Source: Runella salmonicolor
GTDB taxonomy: Bacteria; Bacteroidota; Bacteroidia; Cytophagales; Spirosomataceae
Direction of reading: 5' to 3'
Length of the DNA: 64,000 nt
NCBI RefSeq assembly: GCF_024158025.1
Contig: NZ_JAMZEL010000006.1
Span: forward strand, 1-64,000
Below the pieces are notes generated by a model that saw only the letters and a program-made list of their open reading frames with translations, searched no databases and had not been told where the DNA came from. Made by a program: the position numbers and the translations under genes. Of the stretch, positions 33,974-41,325 are shown piece after piece (position 1 is the first letter of the stretch; the number at the start of each line of letters is the position of its first letter).

Positions 33974-35044
33974 ATGAAAAAAATAGGAATACTTCATGGA
34001 ATGGAAAATACATTCCCCCAAGCTTTTGTTGAACGGGTCAACCAATTGGATGGTAAAAATATTATTGCGGAACCGGTACTAATTGATCGGGTAGTACAGG
34101 GAGAAGCCACTGACTACGCCGTCATTATCGACCGTATTTCGCAAGACGTGCCTTTTTATCGGGCGTTTCTTAAAAATGCCGCGCTTTGCGGCACCGCGGT
34201 TATCAACAACCCGTTTTGGTGGAGCGCCGACGAGAAGTTTTTCAATAATGCTTTGGCCGTGAAACTAGGTGTGCCAGTGCCAAATACGGTATTGATGCCT
34301 TCCAAAGAACGTCCGACCGATACTTCAGAAACTTCATTTCGTAACCTGAAAATGCCGATGGCTTGGGGAGAAATGTTTGAATACGTGGGTTTTCCAGCCT
34401 ACATGAAACCCCACGCGGGCGGAGGGTGGAAAAGCGTCTATAAAATCCATGACATGGAAGATTTGTGGAATAAACACGCCGAAACCGAACAGTTGGTGAT
34501 GATGCTGCAAAGTGAGGTTACCTTTGAAGATTATTATCGTTGCTATTGTTTGGGTGGTAAATACGTCCACATTATGCCGTATGAGCCGCGCAATCCGCAT
34601 CATCTTCGCTACGCTACGCAGCCCAAAACCACGGGTGAGGCCCATAAAAAACTCATTGCCACGATTACTGATTATGTATTGCGTCTCAACAAAGCCCTCG
34701 GCTATGATTTTAATACCGTAGAATTTGCCGTACATGATGGCATTCCGTACGCCATTGATTTTTGTAATCCTGCACCCGATGCCGATATTCATTCAGTAGG
34801 ACAGGAAAACTTTGATTGGATTGTAGAAAACGCCGCTAAAATGGCCATCGAAAAAGCAAAAGCGCACAAAGAAGGCAAAACAAACCTTACTTGGGGTAGC
34901 TTTGTGCGCACTTCGGCCATGAACTTGCCGATTGCAAATTTGGCCAAGGGCGACGTCGAACCCACCGAAGAGGCTCCCAAAAAAGCTGCGCCCAAAAAGG
35001 CAAAAGACGAAGAACCAGCTAAAAAAGCGCCCAAGAAAAAATAA
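33974..35044 (+). CDS. ATP-grasp ligase with Lys/Ala/Pro-rich tail
   Basis: A 356-residue ATP-grasp protein. The fold is indicated by GFPAYMKPHAGGGWKSVYKI (ATP-binding Lys region), EQLVMMLQSEVTFEDYYRCYCLGGKYV, and the metal-binding DFNTVEFAVHDGIPYAIDFCNPAPDAD. Such enzymes join a carboxylate to an amine or thiol through an acyl-phosphate. The last ~30 residues are a charged tail of KKA/EPAKK repeats, histone-H1-like and absent from the fold. The start at 33974 (MKKIGILHG) is preferred over a TTG at 33923. Between an esterase and a GCS2-type ligase, it may be the second step of a glutathione-like two-ligase route; the product is unknown. Confidence 0.85.
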   Translation: MKKIGILHGMENTFPQAFVERVNQLDGKNIIAEPVLIDRVVQGEATDYAVIIDRISQDVPFYRAFLKNAALCGTAVINNPFWWSADEKFFNNALAVKLGVPVPNTVLMPSKERPTDTSETSFRNLKMPMAWGEMFEYVGFPAYMKPHAGGGWKSVYKIHDMEDLWNKHAETEQLVMMLQSEVTFEDYYRCYCLGGKYVHIMPYEPRNPHHLRYATQPKTTGEAHKKLIATITDYVLRLNKALGYDFNTVEFAVHDGIPYAIDFCNPAPDADIHSVGQENFDWIVENAAKMAIEKAKAHKEGKTNLTWGSFVRTSAMNLPIANLAKGDVEPTEEAPKKAAPKKAKDEEPAKKAPKKK

Positions 35045-35058
35045 GTTTATTGTTTGCC

Positions 35059-35095
35059 GTTGGTACGGCGGTGCTAGGCTCATCGGCGTACCAAC
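35059..35095. other. Hairpin between the two ligase genes
   Basis: GTTGGTACG (35059-35067) and CGTACCAAC (35087-35095) form a 9-bp stem, extended by partly paired flanks (GCC...GGC). There is no T-run, so it is probably an mRNA structure in the 81-base space and not a terminator. Confidence 0.5.
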
Positions 35096-35125
35096 CGCAA
35101 ACGGCATCCTGTAAACTCATCTGCT

Positions 35126-36223
35126 ATGCCCCTTTTTACACTCGGAATTGAGGAAGAATTTCAGACAATAGACCCTGAAACCCGTGGGCTGCGCTCCCAC
35201 ATGTCGAAGATTGTAGAGGATGGTAAAATCATTCTTAAAGAGCGCGTTACGGCCGAAATGCACCAGTCGGTCGTGGAAGTAGGAACCAATATTTGTACCA
35301 ATATTCAGGAGGCGCGTCAGGAGGTGACGTACTTGCGGAAGATGATTATTGATTTGGCAGCGCAGCAAAATCTTAAGATTGCGGCGGCGGGTACGCACCC
35401 TTTTTCCGATTGGCAGGACGAGCTGATTACGCCCAATCCGCGCTACGATAAGCTCATCGAAGAAATGCGTGACGTGGCACGCGGCAACTTGATTTTTGGG
35501 TTGCACGTTCACATCGGTATTCCTGACCGGGACACGGGGGTCAAACTTATCAATTCATTGACGTACTTTTTGCCGCATATTTATGCACTTTCTACCAATT
35601 CGCCTTTTTGGTGCGGACGCAATACGGGTTTTAAATCGTATCGCTCAAAAGTATTTGACAAGTTTCCCCGAACAGGTATTCCCGAATATTTTGAAACGGC
35701 GCACGATTACGACGACTACGTAAACCTACTCGTTAAAACGGGGTGCATCGACAACGGCAAAAAGATTTGGTGGGACCTGCGCCTGCATCCTTTCTATAAT
35801 ACCATCGAATACCGCGTCTGCGATATTCCGATGCGGGCCGATGAAACCATCTGTTTGGCGGCGCTCATGCAGGCGTTGGTGGTGAAGATTTATAAGTTGA
35901 TGAGCAAAAACCTCAACTTTCAGCATTACCGAAAAATCCTTATCAACGAAAACAAGTGGCGGGCGGCTCGGTATGGGATTCACGGCAAACTCATTGATTT
36001 TGGCCGCAAAGAAGAAGTTCCTTATTATAACTTGGCACAAGAGCTGCTTGAGTTTGTGGATGACGTGGTCGACGACCTTGGTAGTCGCAAAGAGGTAGAA
36101 TACATTCACAAAATTCTGGAAATGGGCACTGGAGCCGACCGTCAGTTGGCGGTATGGGAAGCCACGCAGGATTTTACCCGGGTGGTGGATTACATTGTGC
36201 AAGAAACTGCCTATGGATTGTAA
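35126..36223 (+). CDS. YbdK-type carboxylate-amine ligase (GCS2 family)
   Basis: A 365-residue member of the glutamate-cysteine ligase 2 family. It begins TLGIEEEFQTIDPETRGLRSH, with the acidic metal-binding EEEF. GLHVHIGIPDRDTG and WWDLRLHPFYNTIEYRVCDIPM are conserved family motifs. E. coli YbdK has weak glutamate-cysteine ligase activity. With the adjacent ATP-grasp enzyme it parallels the GshA/GshB pair, but the true substrates are unknown. It ends the esterase/ATP-grasp/ligase cluster; a strong hairpin follows. Confidence 0.92.
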   Translation: MPLFTLGIEEEFQTIDPETRGLRSHMSKIVEDGKIILKERVTAEMHQSVVEVGTNICTNIQEARQEVTYLRKMIIDLAAQQNLKIAAAGTHPFSDWQDELITPNPRYDKLIEEMRDVARGNLIFGLHVHIGIPDRDTGVKLINSLTYFLPHIYALSTNSPFWCGRNTGFKSYRSKVFDKFPRTGIPEYFETAHDYDDYVNLLVKTGCIDNGKKIWWDLRLHPFYNTIEYRVCDIPMRADETICLAALMQALVVKIYKLMSKNLNFQHYRKILINENKWRAARYGIHGKLIDFGRKEEVPYYNLAQELLEFVDDVVDDLGSRKEVEYIHKILEMGTGADRQLAVWEATQDFTRVVDYIVQETAYGL

Positions 36224-36260
36224 GGAAGGAATTGGCCTTCAGAATGAGAGAATAAAAAGT

Positions 36261-36306
36261 TTTCGGCCATTCGGGTTCTTTTTAAAAAGGAGCCGAATGG
36301 CCGAAA
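36261..36306. terminator. Strong hairpin between convergent genes
   Basis: Perfect 14-bp arms TTTCGGCCATTCGG (36261-36274) and CCGAATGGCCGAAA (36293-36306), with A-rich sequence before and after. It lies between the ligase and acyl-CoA reductase genes and probably serves as a bidirectional terminator. Confidence 0.8.
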
Positions 36307-36309
36307 TAA

Positions 36310-37332
36310 TTATAAGCTGGTCAAAAAGGCCATCGTATCTACTCCATCGGCGTAGTCATACAAAGACGGTTTTTGAGCTTCCCCCAATGGAAGACTTGAC
36401 GGAAAGTGGCCTTCTTTGGACACAATGCACTGGATTTTTTCGGAATGAGCTTCCAACTTTGATTTTAGGTCGTTGGCATCGGTGTAGTATTCAAAAAACA
36501 GTACCGAGATAGGCGAAACCAACGAGTCGGTTTCCCGGATCATCAAAAAACCATTGTCGAGGTGCGGCTCCCGGTTGACGAGATACACCGATTTGTTGTA
36601 TTCATAATTATTGAAATACTTATGATGGTTTCTAAAAAAGTCGAGTTGCGGCTCGATGGCTTCATAGAATTTAGAAAAATCATAGCCTGTGGGAACAAAG
36701 ATTTTGGAGACATTGCGGCAGCCGAGGCCAAAATAGCAGTAAACATCTCTTCCCAATCCCATCAATTCTTCGTTTGTTTCTTCGCCCGTCAAAATTCCGA
36801 CCGATGTACGGTTGCGACGAATAAGGTGCGGTTTCTTGGAAAAATAGTATTCAAAATAGCGGGCGGTGTTGTCGCTGCCCGTGGCAATGTAGGCATCAGC
36901 GGCGTTTAAACGTTCGGCAAGGGTGATGCGTTGAGCCAAGGCGGGCGCTATTTCAGTCAATTTTTCAATCAAAAACAGCATCAAGACACGGTCGTCGGTG
37001 CTGAGTTTGGCCATAAGGTGATGACCGCTGAGGAGTACGCTCAGTAAATCATGAAAACCCACGGCGGGAATATTTCCAGCCATGACCACCCCGATTTTTT
37101 TTGGGATAAAATCGGGGTGCCCTGACTGTAATTGATAGGTACTGAGCCAAGTTCGAAGTTTTTCTTCGTTGAGGTATTCTTCTCCGATGGCCTTCAGTGC
37201 ATGGGTGACAAAGTCAGGAATGAACCAATGATTTTGTGAATATGCCTTAAAGACAACGTCTTCTATGGCGTTGGAGGTGAGGATTTTGCCCAGCTCAACA
37301 AAGGGTGCTATGTGTTCGGTGCTATTATTCAT
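36310..37332 (-). CDS. Acyl-CoA reductase (LuxC-like)
   Basis: A 340-residue protein of the acyl-CoA reductase family. Visible marks include GVVMAGNIPAVGFHDLLSVLLSGHH, ATGSDNTARYFEYYF, and the catalytic-Cys region VYCYFGLGCRNVSKIFVP. It would reduce an activated acyl group to aldehyde. The start at 37332 (MNNSTEHIAPF) is preferred over an in-frame ATG at 37389, which would overlap the divergent promoter region. It is divergent from a ferredoxin gene, a pairing I recall from other Bacteroidota; the electron link is plausible but not shown. Substrate unknown. Confidence 0.88.
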   Translation of the reverse strand: MNNSTEHIAPFVELGKILTSNAIEDVVFKAYSQNHWFIPDFVTHALKAIGEEYLNEEKLRTWLSTYQLQSGHPDFIPKKIGVVMAGNIPAVGFHDLLSVLLSGHHLMAKLSTDDRVLMLFLIEKLTEIAPALAQRITLAERLNAADAYIATGSDNTARYFEYYFSKKPHLIRRNRTSVGILTGEETNEELMGLGRDVYCYFGLGCRNVSKIFVPTGYDFSKFYEAIEPQLDFFRNHHKYFNNYEYNKSVYLVNREPHLDNGFLMIRETDSLVSPISVLFFEYYTDANDLKSKLEAHSEKIQCIVSKEGHFPSSLPLGEAQKPSLYDYADGVDTMAFLTSL

Positions 37333-37465
37333 TGAAATATTTATGGGAAAAGTACAAAAAATCAAAGAATTATGATTTTTATGACCCAACCGAAACTTTA
37401 AATAATTAAATTTGTTTTTTGATTACAAGTGCAAATATCCCAAAACTAAACGATACAGTGCAATT

Positions 37466-37813
37466 ATGGCAATCATGATTACTGACGAATGCATCAACTG
37501 CGGTGCATGCGAGCCGGAATGTCCGAATACTGCAATATACGAAGGTGGCGTAGAATGGACATACGCAGGTGGTACTCATTTGGAAGAAGTTGACTATGGT
37601 GATGGTACCGTTGTGGACGCCAAAGTAAAACAAGCACCCATTTCAAACGAATTTTACTACATTGTTACTGATAAGTGTACTGAATGTATGGGTTTTCATG
37701 AGGAGCCGCAATGCGCCGCTGTTTGTCCCGTAGATTGTTGTGTGGCCGATCCAGAAAATGTAGAAGATGAAGAAACATTGCTTGCCAAGAAAGCGTGGAT
37801 GCACGGTGAATAA
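37466..37813 (+). CDS. 2[4Fe-4S] ferredoxin
   Basis: A 115-residue ferredoxin. The first cluster ligands are C9, C12, C15 and C19 in CINCGACEPEC. The second are C71, C74, C83 and C87 in CTECMGFHEEPQCAAVC, with the eight-residue insertion of the Allochromatium-type ferredoxins and a C-terminal helical extension. It carries electrons in the cytoplasm. The start at 37466 is chosen over an upstream ATG at 37412 because MAIMITDECINC is the standard N-terminus. It lies divergent from acyl-CoA reductase and ends before a strong terminator. Confidence 0.95.
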   Translation: MAIMITDECINCGACEPECPNTAIYEGGVEWTYAGGTHLEEVDYGDGTVVDAKVKQAPISNEFYYIVTDKCTECMGFHEEPQCAAVCPVDCCVADPENVEDEETLLAKKAWMHGE

Positions 37814-37852
37814 CCCAATGTCTTTTAAATAAGAGGAAAGTTCCTTCAATCT

Positions 37853-37883
37853 AAGCCCCTGAGATTTCTCAGGGGCTTTTTTT
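37853..37883 (+). terminator. Rho-independent terminator
   Basis: Perfect 11-bp stem AAGCCCCTGAG (37853-37863) / CTCAGGGGCTT (37868-37878) followed by a run of T to 37883. It ends the ferredoxin transcript. Confidence 0.95.
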
Positions 37884-38224
37884 GTGCGCTTTATGCCGAT
37901 TTTGATTTAATATTTTAAGGATGTTTTGTATGGCCAAGTTGAAATAAAATATAATTATTCAAATGTTTTGTTTACATATTGTTGAAGTGGTGGGCAAATA
38001 ATATTTTGAGATTATTTAATAATGCAGAATAAAACTAAAAGTTGTATTTTTTTAATATTAAATTAAATTTATCAATAATATTAAGTATAAAACTACGGAA
38101 ATATTAAATTTTTATGAAAAATTACTTAAAAAACGAACCAAAAATTTGGATTTTTATAAAAATAAGTCAAAGTTTGTATCGGAAAACAAAACCACTCAAT
38201 ACCCACCTTAAACAAAATAATATT
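37884..38224. other. AT-rich leader region of the porin gene
   Basis: About 340 very AT-rich bases between the ferredoxin terminator and the porin start. No gene is supported; an in-frame ATG at 38114 would add a lysine-rich 37-residue stretch before the signal peptide and is rejected. No clear promoter pair could be placed. Confidence 0.5.
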
Positions 38225-39466
38225 ATGAAAAAATTTAATTTACTTGTTTTATGTTTGTTTGCGACCTTTTTGGCTTTTCCTAAGGGAAATGCAGGTGGAA
38301 AAACAGATGGTAAGAAAGAAGAAAGTAAATCAGAAGCTAAAGTAGAAACCAAAACAGAAGGAGAAGAAGAGAAAAAAGGCACTTTTACTTTTTCGGGTTA
38401 TATTGATTCCTACTACATTGGCAATTTCAACAAGCCAGCTTCACGTTCAAACTTGGGTGCTTATTATGCCCGGGCATTTGATCAAAAATCAGGACAGTTC
38501 TCTTTGGGTTTGGTGCAAACCAAAATGCAGTATAGCAATGATAAGTCGGATGTGGTGGTAGATTTGGCATTCGGACCAAACGCCGACCTCGGAAACTACG
38601 GTAACGTACTGGGTGCGTTGGGCAGCAACACAAACACGGCTTTAGCCATTAAGCAAGCTTACTTTAACTGGAAAGCTTCAAGCAAATTTACGCTCACGGC
38701 GGGTCAGTTTGGTACCCACATCGGTTATGAAGTAATTGATGCGCCCGTTAACTTCAACTATTCATTGTCAAATCTTTTCAATAACGGTCCATTCTACCAC
38801 ATTGGAGTAAAAGCTAACTATGCTTTTTCTGATAAAGTATCGTTGATGTTGGGTCTTGTCAACAACGTTGACAATTTGAATGATAACAACCGCAAAAAAG
38901 GCCTTATCTCTCAATTGTTTATCAATCCTGCTAAAGGCTGGAACGTATACCTTAACTTCATCAACAGCAACGAAGCCAGCCCTGATGACAACGGCAACAC
39001 TCCTGATGCGCACTACAGAGTGTTGGATTTGACCACTTCTTATCAGGCTACTGACAAGCTCTTGGTTGGATTGAACGCTGCTTATGGTTCACAAAAAGGT
39101 GATTATCAAGGCGCAGGTGGCCCAACTACAGCGCAAACATGGGGCGGTGCTGCGGGTTACTTCAACGTTGCGGCCAGCGATATATTCAGTATCGGAGCGC
39201 GTTATGAGTATTTTGACAACAGCAGCGGTGTTCGTGCCCTGCTTAACAAAAAAGGAGAAGGTACTTCCGTAAATTCATTGACTTTGACCGGTAACTTCAC
39301 TTTGGCCGATGGTCACTTGCTCATCAAACCTGAGTTCCGTTTGGATGCTTACAAGAAGGTGAGCGGCACTAGCGAAGCAAAAAATCAGCAATTTGAGGAT
39401 GAAAACGGTGATTTTACCAAGAGTTCACAATCAACCCTTGGATTGGCTTTCATCTATAAGTTTTAG
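38225..39466 (+). CDS. Outer-membrane porin, OmpL-like beta-barrel
   Basis: A 413-residue outer-membrane protein. It has a signal peptide (1-20), then a Lys/Glu-rich linker (about 25-52). A barrel of alternating aromatic/polar strands follows, with FTFSGYIDSYYIGNF, LGLVQTKMQYSNDKSDVVVDLAFGPNAD, FTLTAGQFGTHIGYEVIDA and a terminal strand ending LAFIYKF, the usual aromatic C-terminus. It resembles the putative porin-2 (bbp2) family. It is immediately upstream of an ammonium transporter gene, so it may let ammonium or other small solutes through the outer membrane. Confidence 0.85.
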   Translation: MKKFNLLVLCLFATFLAFPKGNAGGKTDGKKEESKSEAKVETKTEGEEEKKGTFTFSGYIDSYYIGNFNKPASRSNLGAYYARAFDQKSGQFSLGLVQTKMQYSNDKSDVVVDLAFGPNADLGNYGNVLGALGSNTNTALAIKQAYFNWKASSKFTLTAGQFGTHIGYEVIDAPVNFNYSLSNLFNNGPFYHIGVKANYAFSDKVSLMLGLVNNVDNLNDNNRKKGLISQLFINPAKGWNVYLNFINSNEASPDDNGNTPDAHYRVLDLTTSYQATDKLLVGLNAAYGSQKGDYQGAGGPTTAQTWGGAAGYFNVAASDIFSIGARYEYFDNSSGVRALLNKKGEGTSVNSLTLTGNFTLADGHLLIKPEFRLDAYKKVSGTSEAKNQQFEDENGDFTKSSQSTLGLAFIYKF

Positions 39467-39487
39467 TACACTCGGTAAATCGTAACA

Positions 39488-39526
39488 GGTAGTCAGTATA
39501 GATTGTCGGTCAATCTGCTGACTACC
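39488..39526. repeat. Intergenic hairpin between porin and amt
   Basis: GGTAGTCAG (39488-39496) pairs with CTGACTACC (39518-39526), and inner AGATTG (39500-39505) with CAATCT (39511-39516). There is no T-run; REP-like or mRNA-processing structure between two genes that may be co-transcribed. Confidence 0.65.
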
Positions 39527-39580
39527 CGCTACCAATTCCTACTTAATAAAACGTACAACCAAAACCAGTCAAGTAACTTT

Positions 39581-40903
39581 ATGAAAAAGTACATCCCACT
39601 CGTAATTTTGTTGGGCGTGAGCCTTTTGGGGATTCTGATGCCTGCCATCCCTACCCAAATTGTGACCGAAGGTCTCAACTCAGGTGACATCGCCTGGATG
39701 CTCGTTGCTACGGCATTCGTTCTCCTAATGACTCCCGGCTTAGCGTATTTCTACGGAGGTATGGTAAACCACAAAAACGTGATTTCGACCATGTTGCAGA
39801 GCTTTATTGCCATGGGCGTAATCAGCATTGTTTGGGTAGTTGTTGGTTTTAGCCTTGCATTCGGTGATTCAATCGGAGGTTGGGTTGGAAATCCGCTGAC
39901 ATTCTTTATGTTCAAAGGTGTATTGGATGGCAAGCCTTGGTCACTGGCTCCTACCATTCCATTGGCATTGTTTGCATTTTTCCAGTTGAAATTCGCCGTT
40001 ATTACTCCTGCGCTCGTTACGGGTTCGTTGGCTGAGCGTATCAAATTCCGTTCTTACATTCTTTTCATGGTGCTTTTCAGCATTTTCGTTTATGCACCTT
40101 TGGCGCACTGGACTTGGCACCCTGATGGTTTCCTTTTCAAATTAGGCGTATTAGATTTTGCCGGTGGTACCGTTGTACACATGTCGGCTGGTTGGGCTGC
40201 TTTGGCGGGTGCTTTGTACTTGAAGCGTCGTCGGTCACACGTAGAAGCTAATTTCTTACCTCCAGCCAATATTCCTTATGTATTGTTAGGTACAGGTTTG
40301 CTTTGGTTCGGATGGTTTGGTTTCAACGCTGGTTCGGCGGTAGGGTCAGGTCCATTGGCCGTTTCAGCCTTGGCTGCTACCAACACCGCTGCGGCTGCTG
40401 CTGGTTTGGCTTGGGTTCTTTTTGATACTGCCAAAGGCAAAAAACCTTCCGCTTTAGGATTTTCAATCGGTGCGGTAGTTGGTTTGGTGGCCATTACCCC
40501 TGCTTGTGGTTTCGTAACCATTCCTCAGTCTATCTTTATCGGAGCTATTTCTTCAATGGTATCAAACTATTTGGCTCACCTTCGTACCAAAACTACCTTG
40601 GATGACACGCTTGACGTATTCCCTTGCCACGGTGTAGGCGGTATGATGGGTATGTTGATGACAGGTATCTTTGCTTCTAAGGGTGTAAACTCGGCCGTTG
40701 TTGATGAAGGTTTGGCGTATGGCACGTTTACGTTGTTCAAAAACCACTTGATTGCTTTGGTATTGGTTTCCGTCTTTGCGTTCGTGATGTCATACATTAT
40801 CCTGAAAGTAACTGACCTTATTGAGCCGCTTCGCGTATCTGAAGAAGACGAAAAAGTTGGTTTGGATATCAGCCAGCACGATGAGTTTTTAGTTGAAGCT
40901 TAG
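39581..40903 (+). CDS. amt: Ammonium transporter
   Basis: A 440-residue Amt/MEP/Rh-type channel with about 11-12 membrane segments. Conserved stretches include WMLVATAFVLLMTPGLAYFYGGMV, HWTWHPDGFLFKLGVLDFAGGTVVHMSAGWAAL (twin-His region) and CHGVGGMMGMLMTGIF. The first segment before WMLV may be a cleaved signal, as in other Amt proteins. ATG 39581 is preferred over an upstream TTG at 39503. No glnB/glnK gene follows, although amt is often paired with one. It is preceded by a porin gene. Confidence 0.96.
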   Translation: MKKYIPLVILLGVSLLGILMPAIPTQIVTEGLNSGDIAWMLVATAFVLLMTPGLAYFYGGMVNHKNVISTMLQSFIAMGVISIVWVVVGFSLAFGDSIGGWVGNPLTFFMFKGVLDGKPWSLAPTIPLALFAFFQLKFAVITPALVTGSLAERIKFRSYILFMVLFSIFVYAPLAHWTWHPDGFLFKLGVLDFAGGTVVHMSAGWAALAGALYLKRRRSHVEANFLPPANIPYVLLGTGLLWFGWFGFNAGSAVGSGPLAVSALAATNTAAAAAGLAWVLFDTAKGKKPSALGFSIGAVVGLVAITPACGFVTIPQSIFIGAISSMVSNYLAHLRTKTTLDDTLDVFPCHGVGGMMGMLMTGIFASKGVNSAVVDEGLAYGTFTLFKNHLIALVLVSVFAFVMSYIILKVTDLIEPLRVSEEDEKVGLDISQHDEFLVEA

Positions 40904-40965
40904 TAATTCTCGCGGTTCATATCATCTAAATAATGACAATGAACTAGGGATGAATAAATATACCA

Positions 40966-41007
40966 ACAAGACCACAGAGGGTTAGCCCTATTGACTGTGG
41001 TTTTGTT
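40966..41007 (+). terminator. Weak terminator hairpin after amt
   Basis: ACCACAG (40971-40977) pairs with CTGTGGT (40995-41001), with ACAAG/TTTTGTTGT extending it; a T-rich run follows. A second, better terminator is just downstream. Confidence 0.5.
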
Positions 41008-41015
41008 GTACTCGT

Positions 41016-41053
41016 TGAAGCTATCGGCTCTGCTGGTAGCTTCATTTTTTTTT
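41016..41053 (+). terminator. Rho-independent terminator after amt
   Basis: TGAAGCTA (41016-41023) pairs with TAGCTTCA (41037-41044), followed by a long T-run. The 420-base gap 40904-41325 otherwise contains no gene; the remaining 270 bases are AT-rich upstream sequence of the next gene. Confidence 0.88.
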
Positions 41054-41325
41054 GTTCTTTTGCCTAAAAGGTGTATTTTGATTCTTATCAGTTGTTTTTG
41101 AAATAACTCCTACTTTTTGGCACGAAAACAATCTAATACCGCAAAAATGCTCCAATACCTATTTTTTATCCTTAAACTTTCCTATACGCTTTTTAGCCAT
41201 TCCTAAAAGTTTCATTCCTTTTTATTTCTTCTGAATCGGCCGAGATATTGATATTAGAGAACATAACAACGAACCTAAATTTTGGTGTCGTTCTTAAATA
41301 ATCTCTTAAACAAATTCAATTATCT

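Noticed and set aside
37412..37465. N-terminal extension of the ferredoxin
   Set aside because: The family starts at MAIMITDECINC; the extra codons lie in the divergent promoter region.
38114..38224. An N-terminal extension of the porin gene
   Set aside because: It would place 37 Lys-rich residues before an obvious signal peptide; the ATG at 38225 is the sensible start.
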